Of a stretch of DNA of 64,000 bases, positions 24,000 through 36,127 are shown piece by piece. Numbering within the stretch: the stretch's first letter is position 1; each line of letters starts with the position of its first letter. The notes beneath the pieces were generated by a model. The model was not told the DNA's origin. It saw only the letters and a list, made by a program, of their open reading frames with translations, and ran no database searches. This DNA comes from Luidia sarsii (taxonomy: Eukaryota; Echinodermata; Asteroidea; Paxillosida; Luidiidae), in NCBI GenBank assembly GCA_949987565.1, contig OX465121.1, forward strand, positions 4,842,956 to 4,906,955. Direction: 5' to 3'. The position numbers and the translations under genes are program-made.

Positions 24000-24838
24000 G
24001 TGAATGGTGAAGTCAAGGCGTGGTCTACCCTTCGGAACATTCACGTCAAAATTTATGCTCGGAGCGTCGCGAGGTTGTCGACTTTGCAACGGTCGTGACT
24101 TCGACTTTTCCTCGGAATTCGGAATTGGTATACACACAACCCCCCCAAAAAAACAAAACAAAAAAAAAAACAAAGGTTGAGTGTTGGACTACAACATGGA
24201 GTAACTCCCTCTGAGAAACCACGCGGTTGCATACGTGTGCTTCGTGTCTACATCGCTTCATAACATCGTCCATGTTGGACACCTTTGAACTGCCAACGAG
24301 CTAGTCATCCCAAGGAGGTACCTCCTCAGTTAACCCCGTTGTTAACAACATCACACGGCACCCGAACACAACACACCCGGAGACGCAAGAACTAAATAAA
24401 CAATACCACCCGGTTGAGTTTGTGAAAACAAAAAGTGTAATGACGCACGTCGTAAATGGACGATGTGGGCCAAATGTGACACGTTCAATTGCGGGACTTT
24501 AATAGTTTTGCTGAGGAAAGAAATGGTTCGAGTGAGCTTTTAAGCAACCGGTACTCTCAACCAAAGTCTAAGCTGTTTTTGTGTGTGCTGTGTGTGTGAG
24601 TGTAGCCAGGAAGCCGCCAATGATTAGAGTTGATAACATTGTTGGACTCAATTCTTTGAATGGTCAATATTTAATAGAGTAAATTTACCCGGGGGAGATG
24701 TTTGTCAAGCGGGTAATTCTTTTACTCCACCCGGGGAGGTGTGGAGTGGTATCGAGAAAAAAATAAAACGAGGAGAGTAATTGCATCATAGACTTGGTGG
24801 AGGAATTGGTAAGTTAGGACAGAAATCGGTTGTTGTTT
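24000..24838. other. Intronic DNA, no gene recognised
   Basis: Ordinary composition with an A/C homopolymer stretch at 24140-24172. No repeat family or exon was recognised. Confidence 0.5.
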
Positions 24839-25132
24839 GGTGGAGGAAGAGGAGGAGGAGGAGGAGGAAGAGAAGGAAGAGGAAGAGGAGGAGGAGAAGG
24901 AGGAGGAGGACGAGAAGGAAGAGGAGGAGGAGGAGAAGGAAGAGGAGGAGAAGGGGAGGAGAAGAAGAAGGAGGAGGAGGAGGAGGAGAAGGAGGAGGAG
25001 GAGGAGGAGGAGAAGGAGGAGGAGGAGGAGGAGGAGAGTGAGGAGGAGAAGAAGGAAGAGGAGGAGAAGGGGAGGAGGAGAATGAGGAGGAGGAGAAGGA
25101 GGAGGAGGAGGAGGAAGGAAGGAAGGATGGGG
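24839..25132. repeat. (GGA)n/(GAA)n purine tract
   Basis: Nearly 300 bp of pure purine on the plus strand as GGA triplets with GAA and GGGGA interruptions. It is potentially triplex (H-DNA) forming. All three frames are open as poly-Glu, Arg/Lys or Gly-Glu, and none is a gene. Confidence 0.92.
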
Positions 25133-27300
25133 AGAGTGTGGTCTTCAGACCTCTCATCCCCTGTCTTCGTAGTCCATGAGTTTAACCATCAATGGAGGAA
25201 TACAGGGTCGACCTGAGTACTTCAGTATCGTCTCCATCCCCCCCAAAAAATAACCCCTCCCCCTTTTTTCCGTGCATGTGTTTGCGTGGGCCCTAGCGGT
25301 GAGGGACCAACCAGGACAACTTCGGAATGGGTGTGCACCCCAACCCAACCCCCTCCCCCCAAAAAATGTTTGGACGAAGGACAAAATAATTAGGTTTTTC
25401 CCTGAACTGTGCACTCCCAAGCGGACGGTAGACGTGTAAGTTAGTCGCATATATCACATGTATCTGGCTCGGTGCCCCATTCGTCTCCCTAACAACCCCC
25501 CCCTTTACTCATGTCTCTCTAACAACCCCCCTACTCTTGTCTGAATGATTGAATGTCAGACTACGTGCCCAGGGAATGACTGCGCCTGGAACGTGGGTCC
25601 TACTCGTCATCGTCGGCGAACACCTGCCGCCTCCGGAGCCAAGTTTATGAAATTGAAACAAAACGAGGCGTGCTTTTCGTTTCGGGAGAGTTTTCCCGGC
25701 TGCTAGAGGGTAGCGGAGAAGTCACACTTTTTGTTCTGTTTTTTTTTTTACTTCTTCTACTTCTTCTTCTTCTTATTTGAGTGAGTGTCGAAGCTGCACG
25801 CAGGGTCGTCGTCTCGTCCTCATTTTGGGAGTTTTCTTTTTCGAGGGTCTTTTTGTTTGTTTGTTTAGGGTCCCATCTAGCATACACTCTACCGAAGGAG
25901 CGGCAGAAGAGGGGAGGGGGTAGGGGTGGGTTGGTGGGTGCCGGGGGGGGGGGTGAGATGGGGACGCGCTAATCCCAGCTCAATTTCGTTTAATGGGGTC
26001 AGATTACGCTTAATGCCGCGCCGTGTCGTAAATCCGTCGCTCGAACAATGTGTCGGACGATTGATGAATGCGCGAACTGAACATTATGATTTTCATGTTA
26101 AGTGCTCTGTTGTCAGAGAGCTTAATGGAAGGGGTGGGGAGAAGGTTGTAGGGGGGGGCACAGAAAAACCAAATCTAGGGTTCGCTGGCACTCGGCCAAG
26201 AGAGCCCAGTTTCTGTTCACATGCTGTGCCTTTTAGAGCATTGTTCCAGGTTTTTTTTCGGTCAAAACCAAGAAGAGAACGGTTAGTACATTTCGATTAA
26301 TGCTTGGAGGTGATATTTGGTACGTTCAGACAGCGCTTTAAAATCACTTAAATTTACCGTTTTATCCCGATCGGTTTTAGAAATGCGCGTCTGAACGCTA
26401 CGACACCGTTTGAAATTGAAAAAAAAGAAATCCGGTTTAACTCGCCGCTAAAACTTGACATTAAAGAAAACTGCTCGAGAGGTTTAGTCGCTAAGAGGCT
26501 GTTTGGACACAATCGCATTTCAGCATCCGGTTTGAGGCAGCGATGTTGACCTGCCCGGCTGCACAGCTTGCGTAACAACGCTCGCGATGAGTGAGTGAGT
26601 GCATGTGTGTGCAGCGCGCTAAGCGGAAGTCCGTACCGGATGTGGGGCAGAGTGCGTGACCTTTTAAAACTTAACCGGTTTTAACTGCTTGCTGTAGGAC
26701 GCTGTATGAACGCACATATTTTCTTTTTATTTACGACTTGCCCCCTGTGGTTAGAAAGTGTTTTAACTCGATTGAGTTTTAACTAACACGCTGTCTGAAC
26801 GGTGCTACATTTTGAGCACTCTCATCTAGCTAAACCTCCCATCGAAACATAATAACGAAACAAAAGAAAACCCCACTTTTTATTGGGTAAACGCACTACC
26901 GTATACTCCAGTGAGTTGCACACATGGTCAAGGTGGAATCGGTTACTACTCGTGGGATAGAGAGAGGGAGAGATAGAGGATTTTTCCAGATTGATGATTT
27001 TATTGGAGACAGGGCCGGGGCTGAGCAGACACCGAAATCCCTTGAAAGTCACAAAGCTTTCCTCGAGAACGTCTCACCAATAACTCACTCTCGACATAAA
27101 ACTGTTTTTTTTTTAACCCAGTATAATATCGCTCTCTTATATATTGCATTATTATGAGGCAGATTGGAGAAGAAAAAAATGGAACTAGAATATCCTGCAG
27201 GGAAGCACTTAGGACACACAAAGGGTTTCTCTGGCTTTCCTGGTTGGGGGAATCTACCATACACACAGGACGGACTCTTTAAGGGATGGGTCAACAAGGC
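25133..27300. other. Intronic DNA, no gene recognised
   Basis: Mixed-composition sequence with short homopolymers, a (CTT)n run near 25750-25776 and G-rich spots near 25912-25958. No exon or repeat family was identified with confidence. Confidence 0.5.
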
Positions 27301-27962
27301 GAAAGAGGAGGTGGGGAGAGAAAGAGAGGTGAGGGAGAGGAGAGAGGGAGAGGGGTGAGAGAGAGTGAGGGGAGAGAGGTGGGAGAGAGGGGGAGACGGA
27401 GAGACGGAGGGAGGGAGGAAGGGAGAGAGGAAAGAGTGATGAGAGAGAGAGGGGGAGAGGGAGGTAGAGAGAGAGGAGAGCGATGAGAGAGGGGAGAGAG
27501 AGGTGAGAGAGGAGAGAGGGAGATAGAGATAGATGGAGAGAGGTTGAGAGAGATGTAGGGAGAGGGAGAGGGAGAGGAAGAGAGAGAGGGAGAGGGAGAG
27601 ACAGAGGGAGATGGAGAGGGAGAGGGAGAGACAGAGGGAGATGGAGAGGGAGATGGAGAGGGAGAGAGGGAGAGGGAGAGGCAGAGGCAGAGGCAGAGGC
27701 AGAGGCAGAGGCAGAGGCAGAGGCAGAGGCAGAGGCAGAGGCAGAGACAGAGACAGAGACAGAGGGAGAGGGAGATGGAGAGGGAGAGGGAGAGGGAGAG
27801 GGAGAGAAAGAGGGAGAGGCAGAGGCAGAGGGAGAGGCAGAGACAGAGGGAGAGGGAGAGGGAGATGGAGAGGGAGAGAGGGAGGGAGAGGGGGAGGGAA
27901 TGGGAGAGGGATATAAAGAGAGTGGACGGAGAGAGAGAGAGAAAAGAGAGAGAGAGACAGCA
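27301..27962. repeat. GA-rich tract with (GGCAGA)n core
   Basis: 660 bp of purine-rich repeat on the plus strand. The centre (about 27670-27750) is a clean hexamer array of GGCAGA, flanked by (GGGAGA)n and (GAGATG)-type units. The 307-, 259- and 230-codon minus-strand frames (Ser/Leu/Pro/Cys/Ala) come from this tract. Confidence 0.92.
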
Positions 27963-28264
27963 GCCCTTGCGAAAACAACCCATCTAGTTTTATCGGGTAA
28001 CACAGCACAGCGCCACCCGACTAACCAAGCCAAGGCGGTCCATATAAGGCAACGACGCAGCGCGGGCTGAGTCGCGTGCGACGGGCGGGCTCTGCGGTCT
28101 CGCAGCAGCGGGGCGTCTGGGTCCCAGACCGCAGCAGGAAAAACAAAACAAAATCACTGGCTACGATCGAGATCAGTACAAAATAGACAACCAAACCCTT
28201 CCCCAATAGCGAAACGCGCCAGTTCTCCTGAGTGAACTCGAAAACCTGAGACGAGGGAGTTGAA

Positions 28265-28372
28265 CAGGGACGTCGGTCGCTGACTCACGAGCATTGGTAA
28301 CCTTTCACACGATGCCACATTTTCTCAAGCCTTGCGCGTTTGTTTTTTCAGCGCCGTCTGAAAAAGGCCTTT
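28265..28372 (+). repeat. Dispersed repeat pair, copy 1
   Basis: Shares cagggacgtc, gcattggtaacctttcacac, cattttctcaagccttgcg and cagcgccgtctgaa with 48611-48740 in the same order and orientation. Copy 2 has an extra ~20-nt insertion. The unit is non-coding and of unknown class. Confidence 0.75.
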
Positions 28373-28639
28373 TCTCGTGCAGGGCATTAATTTGTTGTCC
28401 CGTTGTCCGGGATTTCTTCGCTCGTAGCACTTCCCCCGGAGAAGACCTGAGCTCGACTCCTCTCAAACTCAGCTCAGCGGGAGACCACCCTTGCTAGAGA
28501 AATCCCCTCGTCATCATCCCGCCGTATATAATTACTGTGCTTGCGACCCCTCCCGCGAGGAACGCACACTGTATCCCACAGTCAGCGAGCTATTGAACAG
28601 CGCAGCGTCACTTAAGTGAGAAAACGCGGGGCTAGAATA

Positions 28640-28947
28640 GGTACAGAACACTAAATCCAGCTCCCATAGAACACCGTACAAACAAACAATCACTTTTAAA
28701 GTCATGTATTCCACACCCAAACGTTTCTCAGGTCTTGGAACTACACTCCAAGTTGTACATTGGACCTTCGTCCCAGCCGTATTTCTGCAAGGATTTTGGG
28801 AAGGACCCCTCCACTTCTACAGTCAACTAGGGCCATATTTAAAGCCGGATATTATCTAAATTACACACGAAATTGAAGAGTGAACCCCAAGGTTGTCTTC
28901 AGCTTCACTTATTCGACCGTTTATCAGTTAATCAGCCTCCGAAGATC
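28640..28947 (+). repeat. Dispersed repeat ~300 bp, copy 1
   Basis: Aligns with 46998-47396. Shared blocks are acagaacactaaat, attccacac, gtttctcag, ggacccctcca, tagggcca and the exact attacacacgaaattgaaga. Copy 2 carries a ~90-bp insertion in the middle. Both are in the same orientation. No ORF or pol III box was recognised. Confidence 0.8.
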
Positions 28948-29164
28948 ACTTATTTAGAAAAGAAGAAGACGTTGTGGGTCTACAGTTTATGATAATCAGC
29001 TCGGCGGAGCCATCTTGGATGGAATTAGAGTGCTGTAGAACCCCTATAGGTTTGCGCACGAGTTCTGCCATCCCTATATGCCCCCATCCCTTTAGCGACA
29101 CCACCCGTGGAGTTGGGTCGTCCCTGTACCACTCCCACCCGCACTTATATATCTCCAATCTATT

Positions 29165-29612
29165 CATCGTCTGTCTATCTACCTATTGGTAGCTTTTTTT
29201 CTCTGTCACTCGCTGTCTCCGTCGCTCTCACAATCTCTCGTCCCATCACCCATTTATTTTCCGTCACTCTCTTTCTCTATACATATGGCTTTTATTTGTC
29301 ACTCTCTGTCTCGCCGTGTTTCTTCTCTCTAAATTCTATCCATCTTCTGTCTCTGCTTGGCTGTGCATCGCTTTGTCTCGCTGTCTGTCTCCTTGTCTCT
29401 CTGTTTCTCGATCACCCTTTGTTTCTTCCCTCTCTATCTGTCTCTGCTCGATTGTGTGTCTCTGTCTACCTCTCTTTTTTCTCTCTTCCTCTCTCCCTGT
29501 CTCCTTTGTCCCACTGGTCTCCCCCCGTCTCACTGTATCTCGAGTGCTTCTCTCCCTGTCTTTCTTACATCTCCCGTCTATCTATCTTCTATCTCCCCTC
29601 CTGTATCTTATC
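29165..29612. repeat. CT/CTGT-rich tract
   Basis: Impure (TCTC)n and (CTGT)n on the plus strand with frequent tctgtctctg blocks. Overlapping plus-strand frames (178, 150 and 97 codons) are Ser/Leu/Cys-rich translations of the tract. Confidence 0.8.
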
Positions 29613-29639
29613 TTATCAGCGGAGAGTCGTCGCTGTTCT

Positions 29640-29858
29640 GTGAGACATAGGCGGTGTGTACATGTACGGTATAGGCATGTTCTGTACAAAATGTACACGT
29701 ACTGTACTGTACAGTGGATACTATGTACAATGTTCATGTACGGTACATACATGTACAGGTATAGGTAATGTACAGTACTGTACACAATGTACGTACATGT
29801 ACTGTACGGCGTGTACGCGTATAGTTTAGTACTAGTACGGTAATAGTATACTACCGTA
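29640..29858. repeat. TGTAC-rich palindromic patch
   Basis: About 220 bp densely packed with the palindrome GTAC, often as tgtacatgtac, actgtactgtac and acgtacatgtact. The units are irregular in spacing but strongly self-complementary, so several hairpins are possible. Confidence 0.75.
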
Positions 29859-30461
29859 AGATTCTGGCCTCAACCGCGTGCGTGTACGTGCGCGCGGCGG
29901 CGGGGTGCGACATGCAGAGAGGAGGTACTGTAAGAACGGTTGGTTAGGGGTCACGGAGGAAGGAAGGTTGCAATGTGCACAGGAGCCAGCGCTGACGCCT
30001 GAACTGCTTGGCCAGGTGTGCCGAGCGGAGGAAAGATGTCTTCCGAGCTTAACTCGCCCCCAGGTCCCGACGACGACTTGAAAACTAAGAGTCACGAGCG
30101 AGGAATGGACTTAGCAGTCGACGAACCAACACTGTAACCGATCGCTGCGTCGGTTCCAACGCTACACGTGTACTTTCTCTCCCGCCCCCCTTGGTCTATT
30201 TTTCTCGGTCTTTTTCTCAAATGCTCCCTCCAAATTTGTGCTGAAGTGGGCGACCTCGTCTGCTCAACCGGAACCCCCTCGCTCGAACCTGATATCAGGA
30301 GCGCTGCCCGAAGCAAAGTCCTCTAGAAAAACAACAAAACAACCCAACTTTGACCGCGTTTAAAATTCTATGGGATTTTGCAGGCAGGCATTTGGAAAGC
30401 CATACAATGGCTGGATCGGGTATCCTGAACAGATGTCAGATTCAGGTGATGAAAGAGAAAG

Positions 30462-30462
30462 T

Positions 30463-30542
<80 letters not shown>

Positions 30543-30990
30543 AGAGAGAGAGAGATAGAGGGAGAGAGAGAGCGAGAGGGAGAGAGAGAGAGGGAGAGGG
30601 AGAGGGAGAGGGAGAGGGAGAGGGAGAGGGAGAGGGAGAGGGAGAGGGAGAGGGAGAGGGAGAGGGAGAGGGAGAGGGAGAGGGAGAGGGAGAGGGAGAG
30701 GGAGAGGGAGACAGAGTGAAACAGAGAGGTAGAGAGAGACACACAAACAGTGAGAGGCAGACAGAGACAGATAGGAAGACAGAGAGAAACACACCAATAG
30801 AGACTAGAGCCATAAAGAGGCCAAGGGAGACAGAGAGACAGAGAGGTAGAGACAGATTGAGGCAGAGGGAGACAGGGAGACAGAGAGACAGATATGTAGT
30901 CAGATTGAGACAGAGTGAGACAGAGAGGTAGAGAGAGACAGACACAAACAGTGAGAGGCAGACAGAGACAGACAAACAGACAGACAGACA
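30462..30990. repeat. (GA)n then (GGGAGA)n tract
   Basis: A pure (GA)n at 30470-30536, then an almost perfect hexamer array of GGGAGA at about 30590-30710, then impure ACAG/AGAG repeats to 30990. In the latter a ~190-bp block (gagacacacaaacagtgaga-like) recurs near 30738 and 30938. Frames over it are artefacts. Confidence 0.92.
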
Positions 30991-31587
30991 GGAGGGTGAG
31001 TGGATATGTGGTTGGGAAGAGTAGTAAAAGTTTTGGGGTAAAATATGGGGTAAAAAGTTCACCATCCCCAGCAAAGGAATGATGGATGGATCGGAGAGAG
31101 GGAGGGAGGGAGGGGGGGGGGTATACGGGCCCAAACTGTGATTAAACGGTTGTCTTGGTTATGATGCCGGAGTCTGGGGGACCCGAGGAACACAATGCAG
31201 ACAGAGCCGAGGGATCTTTCTCCTTACCCTCCTTTTTTGTATTGGTATGTGGCACTCTGAATCACCCGTGAAGGACAAAAGGGGTATATAGGTACCGGGA
31301 GCCATTCTGCCCGGTTTGAGGAGAAGGGGGGCAGGGGACAGGGAGGAAGGGGGGGGGGTGTTGTTGGAGAGTTCACGGGGAGAACGGCAATCGTGACTTC
31401 CACTCACTGGCAAAAAAAACCGCGAGAGCTGCGTGATGCAAAAAAGAAAAACCAAAACACGAAGGTCCAGGAAGATGGCAGGGCTGGGCTTGGGAGTTTT
31501 TGAGGGGATTTTGGGTGTTGGGAGGATTGGTATGACGGTAGCCATTTTGGTGACCTTTAACCCCCGGGGACTAGGAGATGCCACCCA

Positions 31588-31668
31588 ACTGAGCAACGAT
31601 GCACGTGTAATGATGCACATGCAACAATGCATGTGTAATAGTAATGCATGTGTGTAAAGATGCATACT
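31588..31668. repeat. Degenerate ATGCATGTGTAAT repeat
   Basis: Five or so imperfect units of about 15-18 bp based on atgcatgtgtaat. A short old minisatellite just before the larger 30-bp array. Confidence 0.6.
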
Positions 31669-31744
31669 TTGCAGTATTTACAAGCTCAACTCTCCCGTTT
31701 CCCAAACCCACGTGGACATTGGGAGCCTCAGGCACACTGCAGTG

Positions 31745-33075
31745 GAATAGTGGACAACGTAGTGACACCTTAGTGGATAGTGCATGTAAAGCCTAGATGA
31801 TTGGTGGATAGTGGGTGACCTGTAGCCATTGGTGGATAGTGGATAACCCAGTGGGACCTTGGTGGATAGTGGATAACCTAGTGGGACCTTGGAGGATAGT
31901 GGATAACCCAGTGGAACCTTGGTGGATAGTGGATAACCCAGTGGAACCTTGGTGAATAGTGGATAACCCAGTGGAACCTTGGTGGATAATGGATAACCCA
32001 GCGGAACCTTGGTGGATAGGAGATAACCAAGTGTAACCTTGGTGGATAGTGGATAACCCAGTGTAACCTTGGTGGATAGTGGATAACCCAGTGTAACCTT
32101 GGTGGATAGTGGATAACCCAGCGGAACCTGGGTGGATAATGGATAAACCAGTGGAACCTTAGTGGATAATGGATAACTCAGCGGAACCTGAGTGGATAGT
32201 GGATAACCCTGTGTAACCTTGGTGGATAGTGGATAACCCAGTGGAACCCGAGTGGATTGTGATAACCCAGTGGAACCTTGGAGGATAGTGGATAACCCAG
32301 TGGAACCTTGGTGGATAGTGGATAACCCAGTGGAACCTTGGTGGATAGTGGATAACCCAGTGGAACCCGAGTGGATTGTGGATAACCCAGTGGAACCTTG
32401 GAGGATAGTGGATAACCCAGTGGTCCTTGGAGGATAGTGGATAACCCAGTGGAACCTTGGTGGATAGTGGATAACCCAGCGGAACCTTGGTGGATAGGGG
32501 ATAACCCAGTGGAACCTTGGTGGATAGGAGATAACCCAGTGGAACCTTGGTGGATAGTGGATAACCCAGTGGTCCTTGGAGGATAGGGGATAACCCAGTG
32601 GAACCTTGGTGGATAGTGGATAACCCAGCGGAACCTTGGTGGATAGTGGATAACCCAGTGTAACCTTGGTGGATAGTGGATAACCCAGCGGAACCTGGGT
32701 GGATAATGGATAAACCAGTGGAACCTTAGTGGATAATGGATAACTCAGGGGAACCTGAGTGGATAGTGGATAACCCTGTGTAACCTTGGTGGATAGTGGA
32801 TAACCCAGTGGAACCCGAGTGGATTGTGGATAACCCAGTGGAACCTTGGAGGATAGTGGATAACCCAGTGGAACCTTGGTGGATAGTGGATAACCCAGTG
32901 GAACCTTTGTGGATAATTGATAACCCAGTGGAACCTTGGAGGATAGTGGATAACCCAGTGGAACCTTGGTGGATAGTGGACAACCCAGTGGAACCTTGGT
33001 GGATTGTGGATAACCCAGTGGAACCTTGGTGGATAGTGGACAACCTAGTGGAACCTTGGTGGAAAGTGGGTGGGA
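31745..33075. repeat. 30-bp minisatellite, ~44 copies
   Basis: Tandem units built on ggtggatagtggataaccca followed by gtggaacctt. Occasional 27- and 29-bp units (for example near 32255 and 32420) break the frame. A run of distinctive variants at about 32090-32290 recurs in the same order at about 32655-32850 (for example gcggaacctg at 32121 and 32688), so a 567-bp block was duplicated within the array. The 546-codon minus-strand frame is a translation of the repeat and is not supported as a gene. Confidence 0.95.
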
Positions 33076-34111
33076 TAAGTGGATCACCAAGTTGAACTCC
33101 CGGTTGGAAAGTGGATGAACGCAAGTCGACTGTATACAGAACTGTGCGCGGAAAAAAACCCTGACACGGTGGGCTTGGGGCGGGCCTGGGTTGCCTGAGT
33201 CGTCCCGGCGCCCTGCATGCTCCGACGCCCACCCAGTACCACCCACCCTCCCCTTCCTCCTCCTCCTCGGAAACAAAAATACAGCCTCGACACGGCGGAG
33301 AGAGCCCCGGCGAAACAAAAACGAGACCCGGGGACCAGTGAGCTAATATTTGCCAACCGGCCGGCCCACGGTACAGAGCGCGAGCTGGGGATGGTGGTCA
33401 ACCGGTTCACTCTTCCATTGTTGGCGGGCGAAGGGAGAAGGGTTGGGGGGTTGTAGGGGAATGTGCGACCGTCTACTGTTAACCCTCTCGGCACACAAAA
33501 GACTGTTTGCAAACTAGTAGCCGGACTAGGAGGAAAAATCACTTCCCTTTGTCAATAGAAAGAGGGAGTAAAGCAAGCCCCCCCCCCTTCCAAAAAAAAG
33601 GCCCGTGTACATTTAGACTCATTTTGTTTTCAACCGCGGATGCAAGCCTGGGCAAATTCCATTCCCCATCGTCTGAATCTGAGGACCTGTTTGCACCCAC
33701 CCTTACCACGGAGGTCTTACCTTCTATACTAGTCATTCTCCGACGATACAGTATTTATTTTACTAACCCCAGAGCTGGTGCAAGAGTTGAACTCGGTTTT
33801 CTAAACACACAGACCTCCCCACACACAGGAAAGCTCATTTTGTTTTTTCTAAAGTGCAAACCCTGCGCCATGGGAACGTGCTTCTACTAAAGAGTTCCGA
33901 ACAATTATCGTGAAAACGGGAAGTAACCTTTCGCTGGTCATTTCACAAACGCTACATGGTGCAACTGCAACGCAAATTACTGTTAATTTCCATCTGTCTG
34001 TCTCTCTTTCTTGTTCACTTTTCCCTTACTGTCGCTCTTTGTCTGTCTGTAACGTGAATGGGGTGTCAAAATGTCAATTGTAACGCGTACGGCAGCAGTT
34101 ATATACTACGG
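33076..34111. other. Intronic DNA, no gene recognised
   Basis: GC-rich near 33150-33450 and then ordinary composition, with a CTGT-rich patch near 33990-34050. A 127-codon plus-strand frame at 33507-33890 has no recognisable domain. Confidence 0.5.
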
Positions 34112-34855
34112 CAATGTTTAGGGGCACCAAGTCAATGACCAGGGGCACATTGGCAATGACCAGGGGCACCAAGGCAATGACCAGGGGCACATTGGCAATG
34201 ACCAGGGGCACCAAGGCAATGACCAGGGCCACCTTGGAAATGGCCAGGGGCACCAAGTCAATGACCAGGGGCACATTGGCAATGACCAGGCCACCAAGGG
34301 GCACCAATGCAATGACCAGGCCACCAAAGGGCACCAAGGCAATGACCAGGCCACCAAAGGGCCACCAAGGCAATGACCAGGCCACCAAGGGGCACCAAGG
34401 CAATGACCAGGCCACCAAGGGGCACCGAGGCAATGACCAGGCCACCAAGGGGCACCAAGGCAATGACCAGGCCACCAAGGGGCACCAAGGCAATGACCAG
34501 GCCACCAAGGGGCACCAAGGCAATGACCAGGCCACCAAGGGGCACCAAGGCAATGACCAGGCCACCAAGGGGCACCAAGGCAATGACCAGGCCACCAAGG
34601 GGCACCGAGGCAATGACCAGGCCACCAAGGGGCACCAAGGCAATGACCAGGCCACCAAGGGGCACCGAAGCAATGACCAGGCCACCAAGGGGCACCAAGG
34701 CAATGACCAGGCCACCAAGGGGCACCAATGCAATGACCAGGCCACCAAGGGGCACCAAGGCAATGACCAGGCCACCAAGGGGCACCAAGGCAATGACCAG
34801 GCCACCAAGGGGCACCAAGGCAATGACCAGGCCACCAAGGGGCACCAATGCAATC
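34112..34855. repeat. Minisatellite switching from 21-bp to 30-bp unit
   Basis: The first eight units (to about 34280) are 21 bp, built on atgaccaggggcacc plus aaggca or attggca. From about 34281 the unit is 30 bp because ccaccaagg is inserted after atgaccagg, giving about 19 copies, one of them 31 bp (near 34343-34373). The later copies are almost identical. Open frames on both strands (250-270 codons) result from the period being divisible by three. Confidence 0.95.
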
Positions 34856-35640
34856 AGGGAGACCGAGGTGGCCACTCCAGTCGTTTCCAAGAAGTTCCCA
34901 TCAATCTCGCTATTATACCATCTTAATGCACAAATCTGTGACATTAACATCATGGAGGTAGTATACACTTTACACAAACAGGTTTCGGCGAAGACGGTCT
35001 ACTCTTCCCCCTCCCCAAAGCACAAACAAAAAATCCCCCGAAGACCTCAGCTGGAGGAGACTTATGCCAGAGGGAATAGAGTTAGAGGGAAAGCACCTCT
35101 CTTGTATTATCCACTCGGATTCTGAACGACTTTCAAAAAGGGGGGAGAGAGGGTGGGGGGGGGACGGGCGTCCTTCAATTAGTCCACGATGGGCGCGACA
35201 AGTGGGTGCACTAGAAGCGGAAAGGGGCCGCGGTGGGGTTGTTGTCCACAGCGGATAGCTCGGTGCATCGAGTAGCCCCGTTCCAATGATCCCGGCGAAA
35301 GACCGAACGTTTGAGACGGTGAGCGATGCACAGAAATCCAGTGCCTCTTTCCCAAAACGCGGCTCTCGAAAACTCAGGAGCTCAGGCTTCGCCGGCCGTG
35401 ATCTATCGGCTCCAACTCGAAGCTTGAGACGATCGCGGAGTTGGATGATGATGGGGATTGGAGGATGGATCGGGAGGGAGAAAGGACGAATGCAATGGCA
35501 CGTACCTTCCTTGTCCCTGTGCTTTTGTAGCAACGTCGTCGTAGTACAGTGTGCCGTTCCTATATACAAACAAAGATACAGAAAGAAAAGTGTGTTTGAG
35601 TAGGGGGCTTTTGGGGGGAAAAGTGTAGGTTACATTTTCA
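34856..35640. other. Intronic DNA, no gene recognised
   Basis: Ordinary composition. A 199-codon minus-strand frame (34970-35569) and a 105-codon plus-strand frame (35286-35603) overlap each other, and neither shows a domain. No confident exon. Confidence 0.45.
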
Positions 35641-36127
35641 TTCTCTCTTTCCTCTCTCTCTCTCTCTCTTCTCTCTTTCTCTACTGTCTCTCCTCCCTCT
35701 TCTATGACCTTGTCCCCATCCCACACCATTTGTTGCTTTCCTTGTTTTCTCTCCCGACCTCTTTGTCATCTATCCCTCCCTCTCCCACTTCTTCCCCTCT
35801 CTCTCTCCCTCTCTCTGTCTGTCTCCCCTCCTTTCTCCTATTTCCCCCTCCCCTTTCTCTCTCTTTGTGAGATCGGCCACCAAGGACTCTCTCTCTCTCT
35901 CTCTCTGTCTCCCCTCCTCTCTCCTCTCTCTCCCTCCCTCTCTCTCGGTGAGATCGGCCACCAAGGACTCTCTCTCTCTGTCTCCCCTCCTCTCTCTCTC
36001 TCTCCCCCTCCCTCTCTCTCGGTGAGATCGGCCACCAAGGACTCTCTCTCTGCCTATCCCCCCCCCTCTCTCTCTCTCTCTCTCCCTCCCCCTTTCTCTC
36101 TCTCTCGGTGAGATCGGCCACCAAGGA
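35641..36127. repeat. CT tract with four copies of a 20-bp insert
   Basis: (CT)n blocks alternate with gtgagatcggccaccaagga, found near 35867, 35950, 36023 and 36107. The composite unit is about 73-85 bp, amplified in tandem with variable (CT)n length. Frames on both strands are repeat translations. Confidence 0.9.

Noticed and set aside
27085..28033. Long open frames of Ser/Leu/Pro or Arg/Glu repeats here and over every other GA/CT tract
   Set aside because: They are translations of microsatellites, open in several frames at once, with no domain, no splice context and no codon signal.
31678..33318. 546-codon minus-strand open frame
   Set aside because: It is a translation of a 30-bp minisatellite. 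The variant units include 27- and 29-bp copies that break the frame elsewhere in the array, and the flanking part has no recognisable domain.
31745..34855. CRISPR-like 30-bp direct repeats
   Set aside because: Repeats are contiguous with no unique spacers, and the window is eukaryotic.
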